43,989 nucleotides of DNA from Bacteroidales bacterium UBA6192 (GCA_002422725.1 DITE01000071.1:1-43989), one strand, 5' to 3'; positions 16,942 through 25,645 are shown, counted from the first letter of the stretch. The notes: generated from the sequence alone by a model not told the origin. Numbers and translations: made by a program.

Positions 16942-17340
16942 ATGACAACTGATTACATTTGTCCGAAGTGCAAGGCACATTTACTGTTAAATGATTACTT
17001 GATTTTAACTGCGAGAAAGGCAAACGGAACTGGCATGCTGCTGCTTATGAATCCGGAAGTGGGAAATTACGAAACAGTGTATCATCCTTCCTGCAAAGTG
17101 AAGGATGGAGAGCGTTTTACGTTTTCCTGCCCCGTTTGTCACAACACACTGGTATCGGAATTAAATAAGAATCTTGTCATGGTGCTGATGAAAGATGAGT
17201 CGGGGAAAGAGTATGAGTTACACTTCTCTGCTATTGCCGGGCAAAAATGCACCTACAAGATTATGGGGAACTCGGTGAGTTCGTTTGGGATCGATGCCCC
17301 ACATTGTCTGGATGTTATGGGATTGCTTGATTTAGCATGA
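16942..17340 (+). CDS. small protein with two CxxC motifs (putative zinc ribbon)
   Basis: A 132-residue protein not matched to a named family. CPKC (7-10) and CPVC (about 63-66) are the likely four zinc ligands of a zinc ribbon; single Cys at about 51 and in the tail are extra. The N-terminal half is an alpha/beta stretch with HPSCKVKDGE, and the C-terminal half has alternating strands ending in an acidic LLDLA tail. Unlike most genes here it has a strong Shine-Dalgarno sequence (AAAGGAG, 16928-16934) 7 bp before the ATG. It is divergent from the cytidylate-kinase-like gene and converges with the aminopeptidase gene (4 bp gap). A regulatory or RNA-binding role is possible but unproven. Confidence 0.7.
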   Translation: MTTDYICPKCKAHLLLNDYLILTARKANGTGMLLLMNPEVGNYETVYHPSCKVKDGERFTFSCPVCHNTLVSELNKNLVMVLMKDESGKEYELHFSAIAGQKCTYKIMGNSVSSFGIDAPHCLDVMGLLDLA

Positions 17341-17344
17341 AAAT

Positions 17345-18778
17345 TTATTTCATGTTTTTGAAGTATTCGAATAACAGCCTTACACCTATTCCTGTGCCAC
17401 CTATGCCACGGTAATTATCGCGCCGGTCAAGGTAGGCTGGCCCGGCAATATCCATGTGAATAAACGGATAGTCGGTAAAATACTCTAAAAATTTTCCTGC
17501 TGTTATTGCACCTGCCTCGGCCCCCCCAACGTTTTTAAGATCGGCAATTTCTGATTTAAGCTGGTCTTTGTATTCATCCCACATGGGGAATTGAACGAGT
17601 CGTTCAAACACTTTATCTCCACAAATAGTCAGGGTTTCGAATTCAGAAGAAGCATTCACCTGCATGGCAACAATGCCCTGTGGACCTATTGCCCGTGAAG
17701 CAGCGCCTGTTAAGGTAGCAAAGTTAATAACCAAAGCAGGATCATATTTTTTGGCATACGAAAGGGCATCAGCAAGAATAAGCCGGCCTTCGGCATCGGT
17801 GTTCAGCACTTCGACAGTCGTTCCATCAAACATGGTGATCACATCACCCGGAACATACGCATTCCCATCAAGTCTGTTGTCTGTTGCCGGAATCAGAGCC
17901 ACAACATGAACAGGCAACCTGGCCTTTGCAATAGCTGCAATGGCTGCGCTTACCAGGGCTCCTCCTGCCATATCACACTTCATGGTATCCATGCCCGAGG
18001 TGGGTTTCAGGCTCATTCCACCGGTATCGTAAACCACACCTTTGCCAACAAGTATATATGGTTTTGAGTTGATGGCATTTTCCGGACTCCATTCCAGAAT
18101 CGTAAAAGTCGGTGGGTCTATACTCCCCAGATTCACTGAGAGTAATCCTCCCATTTTTAGCGCTTCTATTTTTTTCTTGTTAAACACTTCAGCCTTGCCA
18201 CCTGATTCGCGCATCCGTGAACTGATGCTTTCGGCCAATGCAATGGCATTAAGTTTGTTAACAGGCTCGTTCACCAGATCGCGTGCCCAGCAGGTTGCAT
18301 CAATAAGAATGTTTAACTGGTCAATTTCAACTGCAGTAACGGACTCTGATAATATAAAAATCTTGTTCAGACTGTTCTGTTTTTCACCCGCATCTTTGCG
18401 GTATTTCAGAAACTGATAATTGGATAAAGCCAATCCTTCGGCAGAAGCCATGGTTTCAAGTGAAAAACTTCCTGTGTCTATCAGCAGGATATTTTCTAGA
18501 CCCAGATTATTCGCTTCTGAACAAATTTGGTTTCCAGCCTTGCGACATTGCTCAAGTCGTCTGGACAAAACATCCTCGGGTTTTATGAACAACAGACCAA
18601 TAAGTGAGTCGAAACGATTGATGAGGATAATTTCTTTCTTAAGGAACCTTTGCCTGGCGACATATTCCGATTCAGCTTTGCTCAGTTCAATTTCTTTCAG
18701 GTTTTCAAACGATTCGCAAAGGAATACACGGCTGTTATATGTCTTCTGCTTTTCGGCAGCTTGTATCATTGATTGCAT
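17345..18778 (-). CDS. pepA: leucyl aminopeptidase (M17 family)
   Basis: A two-zinc cytosolic exopeptidase of 477 residues. The catalytic domain carries all the expected residues in the spacing of E. coli PepA: Lys246, Asp251, Asp269, Asp328, Glu330 (zinc ligands) and Arg332 in NTDAEGR. The N-terminal domain (about 1-150) is divergent, as is usual. A TTG-started frame extends 12 codons further up (18814), but the ATG at 18778 is preferred. It lies 47 bp after nadD on the same strand and is likely the last gene of the yicC-gmk-MDR-nadD unit. It may serve in peptide recycling or, as in E. coli PepA, bind DNA; nothing here supports the second. Confidence 0.93.
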   Translation of the reverse strand: MQSMIQAAEKQKTYNSRVFLCESFENLKEIELSKAESEYVARQRFLKKEIILINRFDSLIGLLFIKPEDVLSRRLEQCRKAGNQICSEANNLGLENILLIDTGSFSLETMASAEGLALSNYQFLKYRKDAGEKQNSLNKIFILSESVTAVEIDQLNILIDATCWARDLVNEPVNKLNAIALAESISSRMRESGGKAEVFNKKKIEALKMGGLLSVNLGSIDPPTFTILEWSPENAINSKPYILVGKGVVYDTGGMSLKPTSGMDTMKCDMAGGALVSAAIAAIAKARLPVHVVALIPATDNRLDGNAYVPGDVITMFDGTTVEVLNTDAEGRLILADALSYAKKYDPALVINFATLTGAASRAIGPQGIVAMQVNASSEFETLTICGDKVFERLVQFPMWDEYKDQLKSEIADLKNVGGAEAGAITAGKFLEYFTDYPFIHMDIAGPAYLDRRDNYRGIGGTGIGVRLLFEYFKNMK

Positions 18779-18825
18779 AGAAAGGGGAATTTGATAATCA
18801 AAAAGAAATAACAAAAGTAAAAAAT

Positions 18826-19404
18826 TTATTCGTAAAAATGCATATCACGAATGTATGTAAACACCTTTGGGGGTAAGAAAAAACGGATATCCTTACCCGA
18901 AGCTATCGCATGCCGGATAAAACTTGATGAAATCTCTATTTCGGGGGCAGAGACCATGATCACATTAGGGTGATCAGCAAACACATTGGGTTCAAATCCT
19001 TTTCGTGGATACACCAACAGACGGTAGTGTTGGAGAATTTGCTCGTAATTTTTCCATTTATGCAATGATTGAAGAGAGTCGGCTCCACATATCAAAGAAA
19101 ATTCATGCTGTGCATATTTTTCCTGAAGCCTGACGAGTGTATCGATTGTGAATGAGGGCTTTGGCATACGAAATTCAATATCTGTTACCTTGAATCCGGG
19201 ATAATCATCCACGCCTTTATACACAAGTTCGAGACGGTGGTAGTCAGCCAACAGACTTTTTTTTTCTTTTAGTGGGTTGTGCGGCGACACAACAAACCAA
19301 AGCTCATGGATGTCGGTGAAAGCCAGCATATAATTAGCCAGCATCAGATGACCCGAATGTATCGGGTTAAATGATCCAAAAAGCAATCCTACCCTGGTTT
19401 TCAT
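18826..19404 (-). CDS. nadD: nicotinate-nucleotide adenylyltransferase
   Basis: Adenylates nicotinate mononucleotide to deamido-NAD in NAD synthesis. 192 residues, the usual size. The nucleotidyltransferase signature is GSFNPIHSGH (10-19), with the HxGH element at His16 and His19. The second ATP-binding motif ISSSFIR (family ISSTxIR) lies near 158-164. The segment LWFVVSPHNPLKEK fits the NaMN pocket. It is the fourth gene of a minus-strand operon, starting 11 bp after the stop of the MDR oxidoreductase gene. Linkage of nadD to gmk and yicC is common in Bacteroidota. Confidence 0.95.
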   Translation of the reverse strand: MKTRVGLLFGSFNPIHSGHLMLANYMLAFTDIHELWFVVSPHNPLKEKKSLLADYHRLELVYKGVDDYPGFKVTDIEFRMPKPSFTIDTLVRLQEKYAQHEFSLICGADSLQSLHKWKNYEQILQHYRLLVYPRKGFEPNVFADHPNVIMVSAPEIEISSSFIRHAIASGKDIRFFLPPKVFTYIRDMHFYE

Positions 19405-19415
19405 TGCACTGTAGT

Positions 19416-20432
19416 TTAAAACCGGATCAAAACCTTGCCAGCCGACATGGATGACAAATAAGAACGTAAACCCTTCATAAAGTCAGCCAGATCAACCTCA
19501 GATTGAACCCGTGGTTGAATATCTCCCGACAAGATCATTTCGGTGAGCATTGTCCCAATTTCCGCTTTTTTCCCCGTTTCATTTAAAACCAACCAATCGT
19601 TTAGGTTAAATCCGGTAATCATGGCATTTCGAAAAATGAGCGACATAAAATCGATTCCGGATACAGGTTTCCCAGATAAGCCCCCATACACCACTACTTC
19701 AGAATCGTAAGGTAAACAATTCACCAGCTGACCGGTCATTTCGCCCGCAACAGCATCAAATGCAGTTGTGGCATGCATCTCAACTACCAATTTGCTGAGC
19801 TTTTCCTGAAAATCATCGCCGGAGGAAGCAAGCAGCTGATCAAAGCCTTCATTTTGCAATGCATCAACGGTTTCTGGTTTTCTTACAATGCCAATTGTTT
19901 TAATACGATGCTTTTTAGCAAGGGCAAGCAGCCACATGGCAACTTGTCCTCCGGCTGCATTGATTACAATACATGGACTTTGGCGCTGAAGTGCTATTTC
20001 AGTCAACCCCCATGCTGTAAATGGATTGATGAAAAACCCGGCGGCTTGCTCAGGCCGAAGCCTTGGGTCAACCTGAATCACTTCATCCACATCGGCCAGA
20101 AAGTACTCCGCCCAGGTTCCGTCTTTGTCATGCTGTGTGAAACAAACAACCCGCTTGCCAATCCAGTCAGATTCAACTAAACCTTCACCGACAGAACTGA
20201 CAATTCCACATCCTTCAAATCCAGGAACACAAGGCAGGGTTTTTTTAACATTGTAACCCCCTTGCAAAAACGCGATATCCGAAGGGTTTGCCTGTGCTGC
20301 TTCCATACGGATCAGAATCTGGTTCTTTACCGGTTTGGGCAATCCCTTATCCACAAGGGTCAAACTCAACATCGATTTGATGATATTTGTCTGATAAACA
20401 GGGTATTGTATGGCTTTGTAAGTTGATTTCAT
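19416..20432 (-). CDS. MDR-family NAD(P)-dependent oxidoreductase, zinc-free
   Basis: A 338-residue medium-chain dehydrogenase/reductase. The GroES-like N-domain carries GFEGCGIVSSVGEG (71-84) and the Rossmann half carries NAAGGQVAMWLLALA (about 157-171), where family members have AxxGxxG. The Cys cluster and Cys/His zinc ligands of alcohol dehydrogenases are missing, so it is of the quinone oxidoreductase/enoyl reductase type. The substrate is unknown. It sits between gmk (3 bp gap) and nadD (11 bp gap), an insertion into an otherwise familiar gene order, and must be co-transcribed with them. Cytoplasmic. Confidence 0.85.
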   Translation of the reverse strand: MKSTYKAIQYPVYQTNIIKSMLSLTLVDKGLPKPVKNQILIRMEAAQANPSDIAFLQGGYNVKKTLPCVPGFEGCGIVSSVGEGLVESDWIGKRVVCFTQHDKDGTWAEYFLADVDEVIQVDPRLRPEQAAGFFINPFTAWGLTEIALQRQSPCIVINAAGGQVAMWLLALAKKHRIKTIGIVRKPETVDALQNEGFDQLLASSGDDFQEKLSKLVVEMHATTAFDAVAGEMTGQLVNCLPYDSEVVVYGGLSGKPVSGIDFMSLIFRNAMITGFNLNDWLVLNETGKKAEIGTMLTEMILSGDIQPRVQSEVDLADFMKGLRSYLSSMSAGKVLIRF

Positions 20433-20435
20433 GGA

Positions 20436-21008
20436 TTAGTCTGATTTGATAAATGTATTCACTATGGTGTTGAGTTCGGCTTTAGCTACTTCCAGGGTAT
20501 CGTTAAGAATAACAACATCAAACTTATCGGCGAAGGTCAACTCCCATGCTGCTTTTTCTAACCTGCTTTTAAGGCTTTCGTCTGACTCTGTTCCACGCTT
20601 ATGGAGCCTTTGTGCCATAATGTCGATCGATGGAGCTTTCACAAATATGGACAGGGCCTGTTTCCCGTAATGTTGTTTAATATTCAGACCACCAACAACA
20701 TCCACATCGAAAACAACATGCTGCCCTTGCGAAAGCATCTTGTCAACTTTGGAGATAAGTGAACCATAAAAGATGCCAGGATACACTTCTTCCCATTCCA
20801 GAAAAGCTTTGTTTTCGATCAAAGTCCGGAACTCTTCCGGACTAAGGAAATGATAATCAATGCCATTTTGCTCACCTTCACGCTGTTTCCGACTGGTTGC
20901 CGAAACAGAAAAACCAAGGTCAGTGCGCGACTCGAGCAGATGTCTGACAAGCGTTGTTTTGCCCGAACCCGATGGTGCTGATAAGATGATCACTTTTCCT
21001 GCGGGCAT
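20436..21008 (-). CDS. gmk: guanylate kinase
   Basis: Phosphorylates GMP to GDP. A 190-residue protein with the P-loop APSGSGKT (11-18), then SVSATSRKQREGEQNGIDYHFLS, the GMP-binding segment of the family, and FDVDVVGG for magnesium/GMP contacts. The lid region has Arg-rich helices (RLHKRGTESDESLKSRL). It starts 1 bp after the yicC stop, which implies strong translational coupling, a pairing seen in many bacteria. Confidence 0.96.
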   Translation of the reverse strand: MPAGKVIILSAPSGSGKTTLVRHLLESRTDLGFSVSATSRKQREGEQNGIDYHFLSPEEFRTLIENKAFLEWEEVYPGIFYGSLISKVDKMLSQGQHVVFDVDVVGGLNIKQHYGKQALSIFVKAPSIDIMAQRLHKRGTESDESLKSRLEKAAWELTFADKFDVVILNDTLEVAKAELNTIVNTFIKSD

Positions 21009-21009
21009 A

Positions 21010-21882
21010 TCATAGAATATTAAAAAGTTGCTCCTTTATTTTTTCAAGTTCATCCTTCATCTGCACCACATACCGTTGAATGTTTGCATCATTGGCCTTC
21101 GACCCAAGGGTATTGATTTCACGACCAATTTCCTGCGCGATAAACCCAAGCTTTTTGCCAGTCCCTTCCTCCTTGAGGGTTTCAAGAAAATAACCGCAGT
21201 GCTGACCCAGGCGTATTCTTTCTTCGGTGACGTCCATTTTTTCGAGGTAGTAAAGCAGTTCCTGCTCAAAACGATTTTCGTCAAGGCTCTCTTTTTCAAT
21301 ATTTTCAAGCAGGTTTTTAGTCAGTCTTTGCCTGATGGTCTGCTTCCGTTGTTCTTCAAATGGCATGATCTGATTCATCAGGTCGACGATGACATGAATA
21401 CGGGCTTGAAGATCATTTTGTAGTGCGTTTCCTTCCTGAATCCTGAAACGGCTGAATTGTTCCAGAGCTTCATTCACAAGGCCAACAACAGCAAGCTTTT
21501 CTTCTTCACTAACTTCACTCTCTTCGCCGTTAAAAAGTCCCGGAAGCTTAAGGATAGTCCCTAACAGATCGTCAGGAGTTTTTAAGCCAAGTTTATCCGA
21601 TAACTCCACAATTTGTTTTTTGTAACTAAATGCAAGATCCGCATCAATTCGCGACATCTGCCGCGTTGCACCACTGTCCATATTGATTGATACATCGGCC
21701 TTGCCTCGGCTGATGGCGTTCGATACTAATAACCTGATGTCGTACTCAATTGAACGAAGTTCCGAAGGAAGTCGCAGTGTGAGGTCTAGCTGTTTGCTGT
21801 TTAGTGCTTTTATCTCAACAGAAATTTTCCGGTCACCGATTAACTGCTCTGCCTTACCAAAGCCGGTCATTGATTGTATCAT
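21010..21882 (-). CDS. yicC: YicC/YloC family endoribonuclease
   Basis: A 290-residue member of the YicC family, whose E. coli member has been shown to be a ribonuclease. The N-terminal signature MIQSMTGFGKAE (1-12) is near-invariant in the family, and the C-terminal DUF1732 part has EKMDVTEERIRLGQH and the GKKLGFIAQEIGREINTLGSK segment. Long charged helices in the middle fit the clam-shaped oligomer of the family. It is the first gene of a five-gene operon (yicC, gmk, MDR, nadD, pepA). The promoter has an exact -7 element (21899-21906) inside a 26-bp element shared with the SDR promoter. Confidence 0.93.
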   Translation of the reverse strand: MIQSMTGFGKAEQLIGDRKISVEIKALNSKQLDLTLRLPSELRSIEYDIRLLVSNAISRGKADVSINMDSGATRQMSRIDADLAFSYKKQIVELSDKLGLKTPDDLLGTILKLPGLFNGEESEVSEEEKLAVVGLVNEALEQFSRFRIQEGNALQNDLQARIHVIVDLMNQIMPFEEQRKQTIRQRLTKNLLENIEKESLDENRFEQELLYYLEKMDVTEERIRLGQHCGYFLETLKEEGTGKKLGFIAQEIGREINTLGSKANDANIQRYVVQMKDELEKIKEQLFNIL

Positions 21883-21898
21883 GCTTTTTCGTTTGGCA

Positions 21899-21906
21899 CA
21901 AATTTA
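21899..21906 (-). promoter_or_regulatory. -7 element of the yicC operon
   Basis: The minus strand reads TAAATTTG, an exact TAnnTTTG, 16 bp before the yicC ATG. It lies at the downstream edge of the shared element at 21901-21926. Confidence 0.55.
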
Positions 21907-21926
21907 CATTAAAAGTGCCATTTACA
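21901..21926 (-). repeat. 26-bp element in the yicC promoter, shared with the SDR gene
   Basis: Identical at 25 of 26 positions to 11644-11669, with TGTAAAT repeated twice 18 bp apart on the minus strand. It covers the spacer and most of the -7 element, as an operator might. Confidence 0.75.
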
Positions 21927-22128
21927 CACCGACGAATATAAATCCGGGCATTGGCCATGATTCGTTTGCCATGATCTAAGCATGATGGTGATTTATTGAA
22001 TAAATTGTGGAAAATATCTGTAGGCTTAATCATGATAAAGATCAGGGATTTACCCTGTTGAATACCAAATCAAATTAAGGAATCACCCTTTATCACATCA
22101 GCAAAAATATTTGTAATATTGTAGGCAT

Positions 22129-23553
22129 ATGATCAAGCAGGCAATTGGTTTCGCTTTTATCTTGTTTTTATTTGCTACCGTGGATTTGTGTGCACAGGAA
22201 GAGCAGGATATATTGTTGATAGACAGTTTATACCAACTTTCAGGAAAACAGGATGGTCGTGAAAAAATTGAAACCCTGCTGCAATTGTCCGAAGCATATC
22301 GATTGGTTTCTTTCGACAAGAGCCTAAAAACAGGTGAGGATGCGATGGCTCTTAGTGATAAGGAAGGGTATCAGGGGTTAAAAGGTAAAATATTGAAATC
22401 GTTAGGTGTTAGTGCTTATTACATTGGAGATTATGATCTGGCTTTGCGCTATTACGATATGTCAATCAATGCATACAGACAACAGGATGATCTGAAGGGA
22501 GTTGCCAGTTGTCTGCATAACAAAGCCCTGATTTACGAAATTACCGGTCGATTTGATTCTGCTATTATTTACTACCTCAATTCACTTGCAATGGAGGAAA
22601 AGTTGGGGGACTTATCTGGTCAGGGAATGACAATACTGAATATTGGCAACCTTCATTATCAACAGGGGAATTATTCACAGGCACTTGACAACTATTACAG
22701 GGCCGGTTTAATAGTAAAAGACTTGCCCGACACCTTGCTTCTTGGTCAGATACTTCAGAATACGGGATTGGTTTATTGGCAGTGGGATCAAAACGATCAA
22801 GCTTTGGAAAAGTTATTTGAAGCCAGGGAGTTGTTTGAGCAATCGGGTGAAGAATGGGAGTTAGCCAATGTAAACTATCACCTTGGTTTAATGTATGCTG
22901 CAGAACTTGATCAGCCCGATAAGGGTATGGAGTATTATTTAAAAGCACTGGATATGAAGCAGATGCTTGGTGATCCCGCAGGAAGTGCCAGGGTATTGAA
23001 CAGTATAGGAGATTTGCTTAGCAAACAGTTGCAACATGAAAAGGCATTTGAGTATTTTGCGAAATCACTTCGTATTTATGAAACACTCGGACATGCGAGT
23101 GGACTGGTTGAAACCTGGTATTTTATGGGCAAGGCATACCAGGCAGCCGGCCAGATTGTCAAATCAATCGAAGCCATTGAGAAAAGCCTGAATCTTTCGG
23201 CGCAATATGAAATGCATGTCCTTGTTGAAGAATGCAATGAGATAATGATGGAAAATTTTGCTTTAATTGGCAACAAACAGGCATTTTCCTATTATTTTAA
23301 ACTAGTCAGCGATTCGCAGGATTCAACAATCAGTCAGTTAAAGAAACTGAATATGTCCGAAGCCCGTTTGAAATATGTTCTTCAGAATATGGAGTCCGAC
23401 TTTCAAATCCTTGAAAAGGATAATAAGCAGATGCAACTTGAATTGCGCTATTATCGCTGGGCACTATCGGTGTTATCCGCTCTTCTGTTACTGATTTTTA
23501 TAGGCTTGCTAATTCAGCGAAAACGATTCTCAAACCAAAGAAATGTATCCTGA
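22129..23553 (+). CDS. TPR-repeat membrane protein lacking a kinase domain
   Basis: A 474-residue protein with a signal peptide (1-24, ending LCAQ) and a long TPR array from about 30 to 370 in a secreted position; repeats such as GDYDLALRYYDMSINAYRQ are clear. A short coiled coil follows, then one membrane helix (about 438-456) and a basic tail of some 16 residues. This is the layout of TPR sensor kinases of this phylum, including the one at 3546-5720, but it ends right after the membrane helix. A LytTR response regulator gene follows 135 bp later with its own promoter. It may be a truncated sensor or a receptor that works with a separate kinase. The ligand is unknown. Confidence 0.8.
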   Translation: MIKQAIGFAFILFLFATVDLCAQEEQDILLIDSLYQLSGKQDGREKIETLLQLSEAYRLVSFDKSLKTGEDAMALSDKEGYQGLKGKILKSLGVSAYYIGDYDLALRYYDMSINAYRQQDDLKGVASCLHNKALIYEITGRFDSAIIYYLNSLAMEEKLGDLSGQGMTILNIGNLHYQQGNYSQALDNYYRAGLIVKDLPDTLLLGQILQNTGLVYWQWDQNDQALEKLFEARELFEQSGEEWELANVNYHLGLMYAAELDQPDKGMEYYLKALDMKQMLGDPAGSARVLNSIGDLLSKQLQHEKAFEYFAKSLRIYETLGHASGLVETWYFMGKAYQAAGQIVKSIEAIEKSLNLSAQYEMHVLVEECNEIMMENFALIGNKQAFSYYFKLVSDSQDSTISQLKKLNMSEARLKYVLQNMESDFQILEKDNKQMQLELRYYRWALSVLSALLLLIFIGLLIQRKRFSNQRNVS

Positions 23554-23608
23554 ATGAATGAAGTTAGGCAGATTGTGAGTGGTAGTGTTACATTTAATTT
23601 ATTGTGAA

Positions 23609-23640
23609 TTGTGATGATGCCTGAAATTTTAATACATTTG
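23609..23640 (+). promoter_or_regulatory. promoter of the LytTR regulator/PLD unit
   Basis: TTG (23609-23611), 21 bp, TACATTTG (23633-23640), an exact -7 element. It shows that the regulator can be transcribed apart from the TPR gene. Confidence 0.65.
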
Positions 23641-23688
23641 ACAATCTATGCCTTCCCATTCAAAACCAATAACTAACTTCTATTCCTA

Positions 23689-24438
23689 ATGCTGAGGACA
23701 GTTATTATCGATGATGAATTCAATGCCAGAGAAGTGCTGAAGCATCTGATTTCGCAGTATTGCAATGATGTTGAGTTGGTTGGTGAAGCCGATGGGGTAG
23801 CCTCCGGAATTCAGATGATCAGGGAGAAAACCCCTGATCTGGTATTTCTCGATATTTCCCTAAAGGATGGCAGCGGGTTTGATCTTCTTCAGGGGTTCGA
23901 TGTAATTAATTTTCAAATCATTTTTGTAACGGCTTATGAGAAGTATGCACTGAACGCATTTAAATTTAGTGCTATCGAATACCTTCTCAAACCGGTTGAT
24001 CCGTTGGAATTGACCAGCGCAATTGTGAAAGCGGTAATATCGGTTGAGAACTATGATATTCATTTAAGGTTGAATGCCTTTTTTCACAACTTTCGGAGAA
24101 TGGATACTGAGGCCAGGAAAATTGTGCTTAATACCTCTGAGAGCCTATATCTGATCAATGTTAGAGATATTGTCCGTTGTCAGGCCGAAAATAATCAAAC
24201 CAGGTTTTATCTGAAAAATCAGGATGATTTTCTGGTTTCGAAGCCCTTGAAAGAGTATGACGATTTGCTCAATGGGTATGATTTCTCCAGAGTGCACACA
24301 GATCATCTGGTCAACCTGAAGTTTGCTTTGAAATTTGATAAGTCGGGGGAGAATAATCTGATTATGACAGATAAATCAATTGTTCCTGTTGAACATAAGA
24401 ATAAGCCGGAACTGGAAAAACTAATTGGAAAATTTTAA
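23689..24438 (+). CDS. LytTR-family response regulator
   Basis: A 249-residue transcription regulator. The receiver domain (1-120) has the acidic pair Asp8-Asp9, the phospho-acceptor Asp55 (FLDIS), Thr81 and Lys101 (LLKP), all intact. The C-terminal LytTR DNA-binding domain (about 140-249) shows the family pattern IVRCQAENNQTRFYL and SRVHTDHLVNL. No histidine kinase is encoded next to it; the preceding gene is a kinase-less TPR receptor and the following one, 12 bp away, is a phospholipase D-type enzyme that should be co-transcribed. Targets could include its own operon, but no paired LytTR sites were identified. Confidence 0.92.
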   Translation: MLRTVIIDDEFNAREVLKHLISQYCNDVELVGEADGVASGIQMIREKTPDLVFLDISLKDGSGFDLLQGFDVINFQIIFVTAYEKYALNAFKFSAIEYLLKPVDPLELTSAIVKAVISVENYDIHLRLNAFFHNFRRMDTEARKIVLNTSESLYLINVRDIVRCQAENNQTRFYLKNQDDFLVSKPLKEYDDLLNGYDFSRVHTDHLVNLKFALKFDKSGENNLIMTDKSIVPVEHKNKPELEKLIGKF

Positions 24439-24450
24439 CCTTGCCTTCAA

Positions 24451-25527
24451 ATGCCGGTTATCAGTGAACCATATCATCTGTTTTCCGACCCGATCAGGTA
24501 TTATAATGCCATGATCGACGATATTGAAGCTGCCCATGATTATATTTATCTTGAAACTTATCGAATTGGTAACGATGTTGTTGGCACACGATTTAAAGAT
24601 GCCCTGATCAAAAAAGTAAAGGAAGGACTTGAAATCAGGGTGCTTGTTGACGGGTGGGGGAGCAGTGGCGTGAATAATTCCTTTTTTGATGAATTAATCA
24701 GTTTAGGCGGGGAGGTTAGGTTTTTCGAAAAAATAAAATTCAACACCGACATTTTTACACGTGGACATAAACGTAACCACCGTAAGATGTTGATCATTGA
24801 TGACGAGATTGTGTACATTGGGTCTTCAAACCTGACCGAATATAATCTCAATTGGCGCGAGTCGATGCTCAGGGTAAAGAGCGACCTTAGTCTGGCTTTC
24901 AAAAAAGTATTCAGACAGGATTGGAGAATTTATAATACCTATGTCTTTGCTAAAGCCAATTATCTGAGAGTAATCAAGCACGGCGCTTTTGAGATAATCC
25001 GCGATATGCCTTCCATTACCAAGCAAAGGATTATGAGGCGCTACAAGCTGCTGATTTCGCAGGCCACCAGGTCAGTCACTATAGTTACGCCCTATTTTTT
25101 ACCAGGATATATGCTTCGGAAAGTGCTCGTTGAAGCAACCCAAAGAGGGGTAGAAGTTCATGTGATTATTCCAAAACGCTCCGACGTTGGGCTGGTAGAT
25201 ATTCTACGAAATAAATATATGGGGCCTCTGCACGAAAATGGAATACAGTTTAAGATGTATCTTCCTCATAATCTTCATGCAAAACTTCTGCTTATTGATG
25301 ATTCCATTTTTTCGGTTGGATCGCCTAATTTTGATTACCGTAGTTTCAGGTATATGTATGAAATTGCGCTGATCGGAACCCAACCCGAACTTATCAATCA
25401 GGTGCGCAATTATATACAGTTGACGATTGATAACACTGAATCCTTCAATTTCAGCCATTGGCAACGTCGACCATTGATCAACAAGTTTTTCGAATGGTTG
25501 TTGCTTCCTGTTCGGCATTTGTTGTGA
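24451..25527 (+). CDS. cls: phospholipase D-family protein, cardiolipin synthase-like
   Basis: A 358-residue enzyme with two HKD motifs, His110-Lys112-Asp117 and His276-Lys278-Asp283, each followed by a G-S-N or G-S-P-N segment (GSSN, GSPN). Two HKD halves and this length fit bacterial cardiolipin synthases of the short, soluble-N-terminus type. Such enzymes join phospholipid head groups, but phosphatidyl transfer to another alcohol or hydrolysis is possible. No N-terminal membrane helix is seen; C-terminal aromatic/basic residues could bind membrane. It is 12 bp after the LytTR gene. Downstream, a weak TCCCG/CGGGA hairpin (25562-25580) with T-rich sequence may end the unit. Confidence 0.85.
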   Translation: MPVISEPYHLFSDPIRYYNAMIDDIEAAHDYIYLETYRIGNDVVGTRFKDALIKKVKEGLEIRVLVDGWGSSGVNNSFFDELISLGGEVRFFEKIKFNTDIFTRGHKRNHRKMLIIDDEIVYIGSSNLTEYNLNWRESMLRVKSDLSLAFKKVFRQDWRIYNTYVFAKANYLRVIKHGAFEIIRDMPSITKQRIMRRYKLLISQATRSVTIVTPYFLPGYMLRKVLVEATQRGVEVHVIIPKRSDVGLVDILRNKYMGPLHENGIQFKMYLPHNLHAKLLLIDDSIFSVGSPNFDYRSFRYMYEIALIGTQPELINQVRNYIQLTIDNTESFNFSHWQRRPLINKFFEWLLLPVRHLL

Positions 25528-25588
25528 TAAATGATCACTTATTTTCTTTAAATTGATGCAATCCCGACTTTATTCCGGGAGTTTGTTG

Positions 25589-25596
25589 TATTTTTG
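25589..25596 (+). promoter_or_regulatory. -7 element of the ornithine aminotransferase gene
   Basis: TATTTTTG, an exact TAnnTTTG, 49 bp before the ATG. No clear -33 element is seen. Confidence 0.5.
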
Positions 25597-25645
25597 CAAA
25601 ATACTGTTAAATATTTCACAATTATTTTTTAACCTTTAAAGAGCA

